From positions 241,372 to 305,371 of the forward strand of contig VTFK01000403.1 of the NCBI GenBank assembly GCA_009617715.1: a DNA stretch of 64,000 nucleotides, in the 5' to 3' direction. Shown here in pieces: positions 23,021 to 35,187 of this stretch (position 1 is the first letter of the stretch; every line of letters starts with the position of its first letter). The DNA is from Plectrocnemia conspersa. Lineage: Eukaryota; Arthropoda; Insecta; Trichoptera; Polycentropodidae. A program made the translations under genes and the position numbers. The notes beneath the pieces were generated by a model. That model had not been told where the DNA came from. It made no database searches and was given only the letters and a program-made list of their open reading frames with translations.

Positions 23021-23077
<57 letters not shown>
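23021..23077. repeat. (AT)n microsatellite
   Basis: About 28 uninterrupted AT repeats. They follow the hairpin and hammerhead-like segment, consistent with a retroelement 3' end or independent slippage. Confidence 0.95.
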
Positions 23078-23080
<3 letters not shown>

Positions 23081-23339
23081 TACTTAACTATAATTTTGTA
23101 TTTATATCATCAATTTTACCCCAAAAATTGTATTTTCAAACTAAAAACATTTTTTTCTGAAAAATCATTATTTAAAAAAATCATCTAGAATTTTTAAATG
23201 TAGCTTTTATTCAGTGCTATATTTTATTATAATAAAACAATATTAAAAGTTATTGATCTCTTACAAAGAAATTTTGATTGACATAAGAAAAAGTTGCACT
23301 TCAATAAATATTTTTTTAATCTTTTATTCCAACTATATG

Positions 23340-23470
23340 CTTAAACCTAATGCGTTACATCGGAGTAAATTTGATAAGTCAGACATAATAACGCATTTTT
23401 TTATAAATAAAAATTCGAATTCACTGCCGTGGCTCGATCCCACAACCTCTAAATAATCAATCAAGATTTG
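23340..23470 (-). repeat. SINE-like repeat, minus strand
   Basis: The minus strand contains GAGGTTGTGGGATCGAGCC, a degenerate tRNA B-box-like text, and then GTAACGCATTAGGTTTAAGC, shared with the copies at 0.78 and 23.99 kb. The copy is diverged and its boundaries are approximate. Confidence 0.4.
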
Positions 23471-23984
23471 TTCAACCTTACTAATGATTAAAAATAGAAA
23501 ATTTTCCACAAATATGTATTTTCAAATCAATTATGTTCCTAAAAATCTTTAAAATGATCTATAATATTTAATGCACTTTTTATTCAATGTGATATTTATA
23601 TATCTTTAAAGAATATAAAGGAATACATTAAAATATGAATTATTATATTCACCTAAAATTAGTTAAATGGCTCTTAATTAAATAAAGTATTCTTACTTTG
23701 TTCAGATAAATAAATTGTATAAATGCATGTTTTTGCAACAAAAATAATAATATTGCATTGGATTTTCTTCAAAATATATCTGATCAAGATATAGTCGATT
23801 TTTTAACAAAATCCTAATTATTTATTATAATTCCGTATAAGACAAGTCTTATATTTTATTACTTTAAAGTCGAACTTTTTTGTTAATAATATTATCAAGA
23901 TTTTTTAATACAAAATTAAAAATTTTATTCTAGAGTTTAAATTTTTTAATATGACCAGTTATTCTTAAATTTTATTTATTGTAA
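23471..23984. other. AT-rich DNA, nothing recognised
   Basis: A/T-rich sequence without repeats, RNA genes or usable open frames. Confidence 0.6.
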
Positions 23985-24130
23985 ATCATCCGTTGCAATA
24001 TGACAGGCCTAAGCTCAATGCGCTACAACTAAGTAAACACAATCAAAAGCCACTAAATAAGTAGTGAGACACAAGTCTATAATCAGTGAAATATAATTAA
24101 ATGTTAATTATATTTAAAGATTAGGAAAAT
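23985..24130 (-). repeat. SINE-like repeat, minus strand
   Basis: Minus strand: TTTTCCTAATC tail, then GTTGTAGCGCATTGAGCTTA and GGCCTGTCATATTGCAAC. The last two match the 0.78-kb copy (GTAACGCATTGAGC and CTGTTACGTTGC). Confidence 0.5.
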
Positions 24131-25185
24131 TTAATTTTTGCTGATTGATATAACACTAGGGTGTATATAGATTAAAACTGTTTATTTTTATTACTATATT
24201 GTGTGCATAATCGTGCTTTCCTGAGGTTTGTTTGTATTATATATTTACATAATATAACGTAGAGAGAAATTCATATACTCTCTCCGAGAAAGATTTCTCC
24301 TGAAAATAACATAAATAAATGTGAATATTGCACATAATCGCTCAAGACCACGGATGTTCAAAGGGTGCAATATTCTCACAGTTCTAATCTGTATGGTCTT
24401 GTACCAACGTATGACGAACGTATTCGAAAAGCTCAATGCCTATATAGCACCATTGTACCGTTTAGGCTACACAAAAGCAGCACAATGGTGAAAAACTCGC
24501 GTCGGAATTCAATAAGCTTCATATTACGTTTCAAAAAATAATACACATTTCATTGTTCAATGAAAACCTACCAAGATTGAAGCGATGCTACGGCTCAAAG
24601 TGTTCGATATAATAAATATCAACGTGTGCTTTAAAGTGACAGCGAAGTGCACATATGCCTTTGATTAGATGTTTTAGTTGACAGTTGTGAAATATTGTCC
24701 CGATAAATTTAATTAAATCGCATCTATATTACCGTAAAGCTACTTTAAACGTTTGTAAAAGTCATTCTCTATTTTAAAGATAAGATTGTATCCCCAATCA
24801 TATCGTATAATAAAAGATGTTTTTTATAGCACTACATTACGCCATAAAATGCACGATTAGGGTAGTAATATTCTCTCTACTCAATCAAGTCAATGAGAGA
24901 TCTTGTAATTTATAATAATTTAGTTTATATATCAATATATTAATAAACAATAAAATTGTTATAAACTAGTAACTTACTTTAAAGTATGAATTTATACATA
25001 TGTATTCCCGTTATAAAAAAATAAATCTCTCGGAACAAACATATTTTTGCCTTAAATGAAATATTTAGATTCGGCATTATAACTTTTAATAATATTTTCT
25101 CCACGAAAACTGTCAGTTAACTGACTAGATAACTACTAGAAAACAATCAAGACTTACCTCTTAATGAATACAAAAATATCCGGGA
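24131..25185. other. AT-rich DNA, no gene seen
   Basis: A 63-codon minus frame at 24245-24436 lies in slightly less AT-rich sequence without a domain. Nothing else recognised. Confidence 0.5.
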
Positions 25186-25318
25186 ATTCCAGGAAGCGAT
25201 GACGGAAATATCTTATTTTTTACGATTTCAAAAAGTGATTTGCATGTGATGCATTCTGGCCCGCCGAGGTTAAAATATTTTGGATCCGGCCCTTAAAAGA
25301 AAAGTTTGCATACTCCTG
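25186..25318 (-). mobile_element. hAT terminal remnant
   Basis: Minus strand starts CAGGAGTATGCAAACTTTTC, then GGGCCGGATCC and CTCGGCGGGCCAGAATGCAT. This is the CAGGnnTnnGCAAACTTTTT...GGGCC terminal form common in non-autonomous hAT elements. The other end was not found. The 8 bp after the terminus is CTTTATTA. Confidence 0.6.
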
Positions 25319-26517
25319 CTTTATTAGGATATTGCATAAATAAATACCAGCATCTTAGATGCTTTTAAAAATCAATACATATTAGAACATAGTTTTAAAT
25401 GCTTATTACATCTTGTCACTGAATCTTTATTATAAAAAAATATAATTAATTATAGTTCTAGTTTATAAAAAAATATATATTGTATATACGCATAATACAA
25501 ATCCGTATTTTATTTACTATAACTTAATATAATTACATAATAATACGGAAAATTTTATTTTATCAACTTTAAAAGTTCATAGTTCATAATCTCATATATA
25601 TATTTATGTAGTACAAATCTAAACGCAATATAAAAATGCGATAAAAAATAATATGACTATATTTCAAAGCTTATACAATTTGTAATAATTATTTTAAGCT
25701 CAGGCCCAAGAAGTCAGCTTTTTTACTTTTAATCAAATATACATAAAAGTTCATAATTTATAATCTTAGTTTAAATATATCATCACAAATTAAATCCTCA
25801 TTAACTGATATTTAACATTTGTTTTAAAAGCATAGAGCTGAAAACGAAACACGAAACAATAACTAATTGAAATGGTATGTATTGTATTATACATACGAAA
25901 GGAAACTATGCCTTGCCAAATACGTTTTAAAATATTTTAATTAGTTATATGAAGTTCAGTAGTCATATTGCTTATTTGGTCAACCGTCATTTAGTAGACG
26001 TTTCTTTGACATGAACTATTCAACTGCATGTAACTCATACGACATGTAAAATTAAATAAAACCACATACACCTATTCTATGAATAACTCATAGCTAATTT
26101 TTTGTGTTGTCGAGCACATCATTTTGATTTTGTTCGCATTATAAAATTTTACTTTACCAACGGATTTGTATTGTTAGAAACCCGCTACGTTAACATATTA
26201 CATCGAAATTAAATTCTTAGTTTTCCATTATGCAAGCGGTGCTTTCATCAAAATATTACATTCAACTAGCTTCGTTTTCTTAGAAAATACATCATAAGGT
26301 CTCTTTTTACTGTAAAATGATTAAACAGTTGAAATTAAATTTTAAATCCAGAGATACGTTTCTAAAAATATTTTTTTCCACATATACGTTACAAGTTACG
26401 TGTTTTTTTTAAATTATATGATTCGTACTTTTCATTTAATTAATCATAACGTAAACGACATATCATAGAATAGTAACATCTATAATTTTAGATAAATGCA
26501 TTAGATGACAAGTTTTA
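25319..26517. other. AT-rich DNA, no gene seen
   Basis: A/T-rich. No open frames or named repeats beyond simple A/T tracts. Confidence 0.6.
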
Positions 26518-26599
26518 TCATATGACAAGAATTAACTTGAATAACAAACAGAACGCCAACTGGTGTTTATTATGAAATTTCAAAGTTCGACATCTAAGC

Positions 26600-26782
26600 G
26601 ACTGAAACATACGTGATAAAATGAACGAAATACACAATCGTTCATATGTCAACGCATTTTTGTTAAAGCTTAACTGATCTGTGCTTATTGAAGTTAATGT
26701 ATATTGACTCTTTGAAGGGATATGTTTACTTCGTTTAGAATGACAAACATAGAAACGCGGAACACCGTTTGAAGACCACTGG
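26600..26782 (-). mobile_element. hAT terminus inside a chance open frame
   Basis: The minus strand at 26782 begins CCAGTGGTCTTCAAACGGTG then TTCCGCGTTTC, a typical hAT end (CAGTGGTCTTCAAACnGGGTTCCGCG). A 156-codon minus frame (26518-26988) runs through it, so that frame is very unlikely to be a gene. The far end of the element is not resolved. Confidence 0.6.
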
Positions 26783-27060
26783 TTTAGGGTATAGTAGTAC
26801 TTTCTGCAATTCAAATGTAAAAGCAAAATAGTTTCCTGGGGTTTTTGAGGCACTTTCTCATATTTTAATGCTTTTCTAGCTAGTTCGGCATCTTTTAAAT
26901 GAAGTTCATGTTGTTTCAATTGATTAAAAACAAAAATTTCAAGATAATTTCTAATAAAAATTAGCTCTAACTCTGTTTTTTTAAACAAAATGTACCTGCT
27001 TTACTTTCAATATCAACTACTGATATGACTATTATATCTATTGTATTTATTAGTTTCCCT

Positions 27061-27434
27061 TCATATGTACAATACATACCATTGAAGTATTTTCAGCACT
27101 AAGCTTTTAAAATAATTGTAAAATATCAGGAACTTAATGTCTAAACCAGACATGGGAAACCTTTTTTCGTCTGGGGCCGGATTGCCATTCATGTAAATAT
27201 CAAAACACAGATACATACCATCACGGCATTTCGCATCGTGTGTAAACAATTAATATAAACAATTAATATAAAAAATAGGATGGTCAGTTCATAGCTGGTT
27301 TGCCATGCGGGCTGAAAATAATATCATTTGAATAAAATTATATTCAAATGTAAAAAGTATTTTAACATGAATGTTTAATATATTTCAAAAAACCGACCAA
27401 AGAATATTTTTAATCTCACATTTATTTGAAAAGG
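27061..27434 (-). mobile_element. hAT-like terminal remnant plus AT-rich DNA
   Basis: At 27147 the + strand reads CAGACATGGGAAACC followed by TTTTTTCGTCTGGGGCCGG, a hAT-type terminal and subterminal sequence. A small tandem duplication (AACAATTAATATA twice) lies near 27.25 kb. The rest is AT-rich filler up to the E2 block. Confidence 0.45.
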
Positions 27435-27734
27435 AGACAAATGCTAGCCGTAATATGTATATTCGATTTAGTATAAGATAATTTACATATAACCGATTTG
27501 TTTCATACAAATTTTCGGTTCGGTTTGATTGGCTGCTTACGGCCGCGGCCGTCGATTGCGCACCCCTGACCGTCCAGCAGCAACAGCCGCCAGTTACCAT
27601 CCGACCGCGACGGTGGTTGGTCGTGTGCAACGCGAAGTGCACACACATTTTTCTCGATAGACGTGATCGATCATAGACTTTTGCTCGGAGTGCGAGGACC
27701 CTGTGCTTCTCAAAGCTTTTGTGCGTCAAACGCC
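27435..27734 (+). promoter_or_regulatory. E2 promoter and 5'UTR region
   Basis: Matches the E1 upstream block in order: CGTAATATGTA, ATAACCGATTTgTTT, TACGGCCGCGGCCG, CAGCAACAGCCGCCAGTTAC, GTGTGCAACGCGAAGTGCAC and CTCAAAGC. It lacks the short GTAAAATCAGT insert seen in E1. Similarity starts earlier on the left here than in E3. Confidence 0.5.
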
Positions 27735-27825
27735 ATGATGGCGTCGGCGAGGACAATCTTTGCAGCTCTTGTGTTTTGGACGGCGATTGCTGCAACTTCA
27801 GGGGCGCGCGGCAGAATCTACTACG
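27735..27825 (+). CDS. signal-peptide first exon, copy E2
   Basis: The same 91-nt exon as E1, with identical protein: initiator MM, hydrophobic core IFAALVFWTAIAA, then TSGARGRIYY, and splice donor G|GTAACG in phase 1. Relative to E1 the changes are acg to aca (T7), gca to gcg (A17) and agg to aga (R27). Relative to E3 only codon 6 differs (agg/aga). No mutation damages the start, the hydrophobic core or the donor, so the exon looks functional. Its ATG is 10,178 bp after that of E1. No downstream exon is evident before E3, which favours alternative first exons over complete tandem genes. The family is unknown. Confidence 0.65.
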
Positions 27826-28620
27826 GTAACGTCTGAAAAACAACAATTTCACCCTTGCGAATCAAAGCCGGCCTTATCCGTGCACTTTTTCAAATGCACA
27901 TTTTTTCAAATTCAAATGGACGAGTGCCTACATCGGCATCTTCCGCTTATAATTAAGTACCCTTTACTCTCTCGTGTAGTATCAAAGATCGCATTATCCA
28001 CGAAATTTTGAAAAAAAAAGGCGTGAAATATTTGAAATAAATTTATTCGCTCACTATACATCCGCGCTTTAAATGATATTTTAAAGAAACAATTTAATAC
28101 TTTTTTCTTGCTCGTGCCGAATCAAAACTCGACATATCCGGGTCGTGCAAATCTATCAAAGTTAACTAAGCAGCACCTCACTTTATGAATGCTCTTTAAA
28201 TTTAATTTTAGGATAAAATTAAATATCATTTGCTTATTCGTGTAGTATCAAAACTCGCCTCATCCGTGCAACTTTGCAAATGAGTCGTAGAATATTCTAT
28301 AATCGAACAGATTTGTACCGCGTTCGTGTGGCATCACAACTCGCCTTATTCGTACAGTTTTTAATTTATTTGCAACTTCCGGCCCGTCCGCCCTTTAAAC
28401 CGAATTTTACGCGATTATTTTAATACCCTTTTTTCGTACATGTCGAATCAAAGCTAACGATGTCCGTGCAGCTTTTCTAAAAAAATAGTAAATATGCTTT
28501 GTGAGTTTGTAATTCCAATCAACTAACTCGCTATACAGCTGCGCTTTAAATGCCACAAAAGTGTAACAGTATGGTAATTGTCTTTGTCGTTGCTTTTGTA
28601 TCATAATTAGTTATATTCGT
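27826..28620 (+). repeat. E2 intron: degenerate tandem module array
   Basis: The same seven modules as in E1, beginning near 27.86, 27.97, 28.11, 28.24, 28.32, 28.44 and 28.59 kb. Module order and spacing are conserved. The last module is weakest. AT-rich sequence follows up to the Tc1-type insertion. Confidence 0.75.
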
Positions 28621-28725
28621 CCAAAACACAATTTTCTTCACTATCATATTTATTATTTTAATAATTTATTTTACTAATATAGCCAATTGTTTATACACTA
28701 AACAAATTTGATCAAAACATACATA

Positions 28726-29564
28726 AAGGGTATTTTTTTTAGAGGTATATAACATTAAAATTAAATAAAACGCATAAAATCGTGCTGAAGGCCATGGTAT
28801 TGGCTTTGAAAATAAAATTTGATACCATTAGTGTTTAAATATGGTTACAAGCATATAGGCACATCAATTCCATTCAATTGAAGATCGAAAAAATCAGTAA
28901 TCGTGGATCTATAGCGCTCTCTATTGACTATATCGATCTGGCCAACATCATTTTTGAACCAATGATTCAAACAGCCCATAAATCACAGCAAATAATGGCT
29001 TTTGTGAATGTAACGGACTCTCAATAATAGCTTGTAAATTTTATTTACTCCCTGCGACAAGTTTGCTTGTTGCGTAGCCATTCAACCAAAAATGAGCTTC
29101 ATCACTGAACAAAATTTTGTGGTGAAAATGAGGATCAAGAGCGATTTCGTTTTCGGGCCATTCACCGAACGTACGATGGTCAAGCGACTTTAATTATTGC
29201 AGCTTGTAAGCTCGTAAACCAAGATCTTTCCGCAAAATATTTCATAAAGTGGATGAACACAGCTCCAATTGCTGTAAATTGACTCATTCTACGCTCCCTA
29301 GCAGAAATAACTTCTTTGGTGCGCACTGTACGACGTCTCTGCGGATGCGTATTATCAATATAGAATGGACGTTTATGTCGGCCGTTAAATAGACATAGCG
29401 CACAGTAATTTCGCGAATCGAACCACGATTTACGAAATAAATTTGCACAATTTTCAAGCGTTGTTAAATGGCAAATCAAACTGAACACAATTCAGCTGCC
29501 AAATTATCTGTCGCTGAAAAAAGTATTACCAATTCGAAAAATAAACCTCTAAAAAAACACTTTT
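28726..29564 (-). mobile_element. Tc1/mariner-superfamily element, internally decayed
   Basis: Bounded by TA on both sides (28724-28725 and 29565-29566), with inverted ends AARRGTRTTTTTTTTAGAGG. The minus strand carries transposase pieces in order. ILRKDLGLRAYK is the end of the DNA-binding region. EWPENEIALDPHFHHKILFSDEAHFWLNGYAT contains the FSDEAHF block with the first catalytic Asp. KNDVGQIDIVNRERYRSTITDF then leads to LQLNGID, corresponding to the FxNDxGxxxTVNGxRY block. Stops, frameshifts and loss of the region around the second and third acidic residues make it inactive. It is shorter (839 bp) than an intact element of about 1.2-1.3 kb. It is inserted downstream of the E2 array. Confidence 0.85.
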
Positions 29565-29802
29565 TACATACAACACAGTCACATTCATCGTTAGTTATAC
29601 TTAGTTTATATGTAACACAATTGCTATAAAATATTTTGAATTTAAATTTCATTATTTTGCAATTTTGTTTAGCATTTCTATAAAGTTATTATAAAAAAGC
29701 AAATCAAAAGCGATTGCAAAATCTTCAAATCAAAAGCGATTGCAAAATCTTCGTGATGACATTTTAACTTTCTTTAGATCAGTATCGAATGCAGCATATG
29801 TA

Positions 29803-29929
29803 AATCGAATTTGATCAATAGGAGAGCGCAATTATCACTTCTCAGAAGTCAAAAATTCACGTCAAAAGCAATAAAATCGTGCCGGTGCTGTCGCAGTGGA
29901 AACGCTCGGTAACGAGCGTTCCCACTGCG
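29803..29929 (+). mobile_element. palindromic MITE family, truncated copy
   Basis: Complete left arm (TCAATAGGAGAGCGC, TCACTTCTCAGAAGTCAAAA, AGCAATAAAATCGTGCC, GTCGCAGTGG) and the central turn AACGCTCGGTAACGAGCGTT. It stops after CCCACTGCG, so most of the right arm is missing. Confidence 0.8.
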
Positions 29930-30049
29930 TCCTTCTTATTTCTTCATTAATCCGTAAAATGTTGGTTTTTTTACACCACTACTCTCTGTAAGGCTGGAAG
30001 ATTTTGTTTCTCTAATTGTTGCGCCAATGATAAATTTTCAATTTATTCA

Positions 30050-30750
30050 ATGGTTTCGAATGATTTAATAAAGTCGCGAGGGCTGCTCTTTAAATGAAAT
30101 TTTACGGTAAAATTAAGTATCAAAATGTGGCCTAGCTAGGGTGTGTGCCGCCCAGGGCGATCCTTAAAATTGCCGCCCCCCCCCCCATACATTTTTGCAG
30201 GGTCATAAAATCAGCATTTCTTAAAATAATAAATTGGTTATTATTAATCTCTTGTTATTCGTGGATTTATATACGTTTTAGTACATTCAGTGTTAAGAAC
30301 CACACTAGACGATCCCATCGCGAATATGCCGCCCCCAAGCAATTGCCGCCCGGGGCGACCCACCCCCCCATAGCTACGCTACTGATCAAAAATAGCAAAA
30401 CTCTCCTCATCCGTGCAACTTTGCAAATGAGTCGCGCAATATTTAACAATCGAACAGACTTGTATTGCGTTCGTGTGGCAGCAAAACATGCTTTAATTAT
30501 ACATTTTTTAATTCATTTGCATCTCCTAACCCGTCCGTATTTAAAATGGCATTTTACGCAAATATTTGAGTACCTTTTGCTCGTTCGCGTCAAATCAAAG
30601 TAACCTTGTCAATGCAGCTCTTTTAAATAATAGTAAAAATGCTTTGTGAATTTGTATATAGAGCTTATAAATTCGCTACAAAGCTGCGTTTTAAATGCAA
30701 CGATAGTGTAATAAAGTTTTGCTCTTTGTAATAATAAATAATATCTGCGC
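30050..30750 (+). repeat. diverged module array with nested hAT MITE
   Basis: Text on both sides of the MITE at 30127-30384 matches the E intron modules: GGCTGCTCTTTAAATGAAAT before, and CTCCTCATCCGTGCAACTTT plus GCGTTCGTGTGGCAGCAAAA after. It is a more decayed paralogue of about 28.19-28.60 kb. It lies in the same unit as E2, so the unit holds at least two generations of the array. Confidence 0.65.
30127..30384. mobile_element. hAT MITE (CAGTGGCGTAGCTA family)
   Basis: Opposite orientation to the copy at 62700-62968. Ends read GTGGCCTAGCTAG (left, decayed) and TAGCTACGCTACTG (right). Both subterminal regions are GCCGCCC-rich and the middle (GGGTCATAAAATCAGCATTT) is shared. An approximate 8-bp duplication ATCAAAAW flanks it. 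A 152-codon frame across it is an artefact of the repeat. Confidence 0.75.
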
Positions 30751-30834
30751 TTCAGCCGTGATTGAACATATTTGTTACCAGTTTCGTTTCAATTTTAGCT
30801 CTAAATATAGTGAACCGACTTTTTATTGTTTTTA

Positions 30835-31210
30835 TAGAAATTGACGCGTTGAAAAAGACTCAAACGCGTTAAATGCGCAATAACAGTCTTAACGGCCTGC
30901 GGACAAGTTCTATTGTAATGCAGACAAAGTGCATTTTGTACATGACGATCAAGGATCAGATGGATAATCTAAAAGCAACTCGACGGCCGTTCAACATTTT
31001 TAAAAAAATATAAATGTTATAGTATTACACAAACAACGCAGTAATTTGTATGCAAAATGCTAAGTGCGAGGTTGCCAAATATCCGCTTGTTCAAATTCTG
31101 ATGATTACATAAATATTATAATTAAAAATCAGATGGAAATAAAAAATCCAATAACACCCCAAATTCTTCAAAATATATATATTATATACACAATTATGTC
31201 AATTGGGAAA
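30835..31210 (+). repeat. duplicated segment K, copy 1
   Basis: Starts TTGACGCGTTGAAAAAGACT and includes CTTAACGGCCTGCGGACAAG, CATGACGATCAAGGATCAGA and CCCCAAATTCTTCAAAATAT. It pairs with 36890-37240. A 46-codon frame from ATGCGCAATAACAG is open here but frameshifted in the second copy, which argues against coding. CpG and similarity levels are higher than in the flanks. Confidence 0.7.
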
Positions 31211-33874
31211 AATTAAACAGATTTTTATTTTTAACAAAAAAACAGTTTATATTTGTAAAACTAAGACCGTGGCGAATCTTATAAGCTTAAAAAAACGCTT
31301 TTTACTTTAGAATTAACGAATAAATAAAATTTTAACAAACGAGCCAAAAAGGAACAGGAAGTGATAGTCAAGTTATATACTTGTTTTTCCAAGTTCTAAA
31401 TTTTCATCTGCACACTAAAACTGAAATGAGGTTATTCTTAGACTTAAAAAGTCTCTTATGACACATGTTATTATGTATAATCTTGATTTTTTATCTCTGT
31501 TTATTTTGAATGCTGCGTGTGAAATAAAACTCGTATTATACGAACTCTTTTGTGGTGCTACTCAAATTTCTTTTATTAATCAAAATTATTACTAATAGAT
31601 ATTTATAAAGCAAAACATTTACACGTCTTTTGATATTGAAACGCTAGATTGTAATACGATCCCTTTTATCTACCATCATTATGAACTCATTTCAAAAGTT
31701 TTAACAGGATGTTGTAGTTCAGACGAAAGATAATACTGAATACATATCACAAACAAAGTATTAGTTATTTACAGACTCTTCGATAAACTATTATTTTTTT
31801 CGAATCAAAATATCTCATTTAGTATAGCCATTAAAACTGTTATACATACAAAATAAAGTAAACATGCAAATAAAATAGAAAAATTCCGACTCGTTCTTTG
31901 CAGCACATTGTAATAATTGCAATTAAAATGATTTTATACAAAGGTAACAACAACATTCCATTATTTGTTATCGTGTAAATAAAAACCCGTTTCTTTAAGA
32001 TTCAGGAATTCTGCTCTCATTTTATATTTAACTTGTTAAAAATAACGATTCAAACAGTAGATGCTTTTATTTTATATTAAGATGAAAAGAGCCAGTTACT
32101 TACTAATAATACAATTGCATGCTTAAATTACAATTTATGTATTGTTTTACAAAACTGTTGCTTTAAATTCAATTGACGCAAATTTTACCAAAAAATACAT
32201 ATCGTTATTTTAAGATATCGATTCATAACTATTTCAAAAAATCAACAATCAGTAGTCTAATTCATATTATTTTTACAAATTGTCACGCAGTGACTATGGA
32301 TTATTATTGTTTCGGCTCCTAAACTTCAGAGTCAAGACTTTAATTTAGTCAAAACAAATAATGACTAAAAAACATCTACATGATGAATCTCTACAATAAA
32401 AGTAAGCGGTAGACTTTATTTAAAAAGTTTTTTGTATAAAATGTATGATTTTAACAATAGAGGAAACCATTTTTCAGATATTTACATATAAAAATAATAA
32501 TATTTATAGTTAAATGCAATAAAAATCCTTACGATTCAATTTTGTAAAAAGTATATCAATACTACGTTCGTGAAATAATTAATATTTCACGTGTCTGTAA
32601 AAATTATTTAAGAGTTATATGACTTAAAATTCATTCTTTTTTATTTCGGTATTTATTATTATTTTTTTATTTATCTTGCATTATTAATAATTTAGTCCCA
32701 TAGTTTACAAACATAACATTGAAGTATTCGCCACATTGATAAAGAAACAATTAAATCCCTAAATTGGATCAATAAATAGTGGGAGGAAAATTAAGATAAC
32801 TTAAACCTCAATATCTTATTATGTAAAAAAAATGAAATTGTTGACTGACTTGAACTTCTATTTGTAAATATATTATACAACAAATCAATCTGACCCTATT
32901 CAACATTATTTACAAAGTATAGAGTCTCAAAGAAACATATGTTTGTTTTAGACTAACTGCAGTGCAATCAATCAATCGGACACAATAAAACTGATAATAA
33001 AATTTTATTATCAGAAAAATCAATAAACCAAAGAGTCACAAAGAAACGAGTGACTCTTTTAGCATAATAGTGGATTAATGAACGAGTTTCAGAAATATTT
33101 TTTAATACCATAGAACACGCAAAATACAATACTATTCATTCAGATCTAGTTTATATTTTAGAAAAAATATTTTAAAATCCTAAAGTTTGTGGAATATCCT
33201 TTAGTATAATTTTAAACTGTTCTTTAAGCCAACAATATGGCGATTAAAATTATTTGAACCATTTTAATAAAAAAGCGATGTTAAATCTAGATAAAAGTAA
33301 ACATTGCGTAACTCATGTGTGAACCGCAGATTCTAAACCCACTCTTCAAAGATTTGTAATAATAATGTTAAATAAATTATTTAACCCAGACTTTTACCAT
33401 CATTATTTATTTAAAAATATTTGCCAAGATCATTGTATCCAGACTAAAGATAAATATGCTAATCTCTGATAAACTATTCTTTTGATCGAAGCAAGTTATC
33501 TCATATAGCATGTCTATTGTAACTGTTATACTATATACATAATAAAGAACAATAAAGCAACAATACATATTATCGTTTATGATTCCGAATTGTCATTTGC
33601 ATCATAGTGTAATAATTTCAATAATAATAATGATTATATACAAAAGCAACAACAACACTTCATTATTTGCTATCAAGTAAATAAAATAAAAAGATTCAAG
33701 CGTTCTGTTCAGTTTGTTAAAAATAACGATACAAACAGTATGCTTTTATTTTATAATTATGTGAATTGAGCTAGTAATATGCTTCTAATATTTATATTCA
33801 AATATATGCGTGTCAAAGTATTGAAAATCGGGTGACCGTTTAATTAGATCAGATCGAACGGTCGTATCGGTCGA

Positions 33875-33910
33875 TTCGGCATAGCTCCGCTAGGTGCGAA
33901 CTTCGCCGAA
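33875..33910 (+). other. 36-nt conserved hairpin, copy 2
   Basis: Stem 1 TTCGGC/GCCGAA, stem 2 GCTCcGC/GCGAAC (one mismatch) and loop TAGGT. It is the same length and layout as copy 1, although surrounding sequence is much more diverged. Confidence 0.5.
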
Positions 33911-35187
33911 CTTTTCCTAATACATGTCGAAAGCGAAGTAATTGTTAATATACTAATATATAATTAAACCAAATCACACCTGATGAAGCTTACAGATCTT
34001 TTAGTGCCTTTGAAACTGTTAATGCATGTCTACTCAGATCCGCAAAATCAAAATCTGTACAAATTTATTTACATACAAAAATAAGATTAACGTCTTTAAG
34101 TATTCTAAGATATTTATTTTAGATAATTACCGGATAATAATCACCATAATATTTAAAGAGCGCATGGCGTTACAATGAGCCCACAATATACAATCAACAA
34201 AGGGCTAAATGGCGTGCAAAAATATCAGCCATAGTCAAAGGGTATAGAGATTAAGCTTTAAACTCGATAACTTGTACAAATATATGCGTTGTATCAGCAA
34301 TAACAAATACACCGCCGATGTCAGTCAACTTTGTATAATTTATAAATATCTTAAAATAGCTCTTAAAATAAACTAGAATAGTAAGAAAAAAGTATCTAAT
34401 ACATTAATATAGAGATCAGTAAAAACATTATATTAATCATAATGTTCACAGGTGCACTGAATAAACTCTATGTAAATCTCGATTGTTGTTCACATAGTGT
34501 TATGAGAAATAATGAAATCTTTTAATTATTTTTGCTAAGCAAGCAAAAATGCAATACGCAAAATCATGGCTATATTATATTACAAATCATGTATTGTCTT
34601 ACAAAACTGTTCATCTAGCAGTATCTTTAATAATTGATGCACATTTCAGCAAAAATATATACCGTAATTTTAATGTAACGATTCATTACATATTTAAGAA
34701 ATCAACACAATTACTTTGACGAATATTGACCTACATTATACTCAATATAGATATTTAATCGTAAATATGTTCATTTATAAATGTCCATAGTTTTTTTGAT
34801 TCATTCATTGTCTTGGAGATGAAAATCAGCAGATAATATATCTTGATAATTATAATATAAACATATACATGTTATATAATATTAATTGTAGGGTTAAACA
34901 TAGATTAGTATTGTCACATAATGCAAGTCAATGATAAATGCTTTATTAAAGGTAAAAAAATATTATTAATAATGTGTATGATAAAATTTTTATACATTTA
35001 AAATAAATTTTAAAAGCTAATTAAGATAGGGTTAAATTAAATTGGCTTTAAATAATAATATTAATATAGAAAAATGCAAGTGTGTTAAAAAAGAATTTCA
35101 TTAATAATATTTCAGTTCTGATAAAATTATTATTGGAACAAATGTGAGGATTTTTATACCTTAAAAATAGAAAAATAATAATTATGA

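Noticed and set aside
26518..26988. 156-codon open frame, the longest in the window (minus strand)
   Set aside because: A hAT terminal sequence (CCAGTGGTCTTCAAAC) lies in its middle, there is no domain and composition changes across it. It is a chance frame across a transposon boundary.
27385..27852. 155-codon minus frame across E2 (103-codon counterpart at E3)
   Set aside because: It is antisense to the signal-peptide exon and promoter block, and its extent differs between E copies. The + strand exon with donor explains the conservation better.
30145..30603. 152-codon + frame with a similar frame at 62694-62948 on the minus strand
   Set aside because: Both are translations of the hAT MITE (GCCGCCC-rich ends), not a conserved protein.
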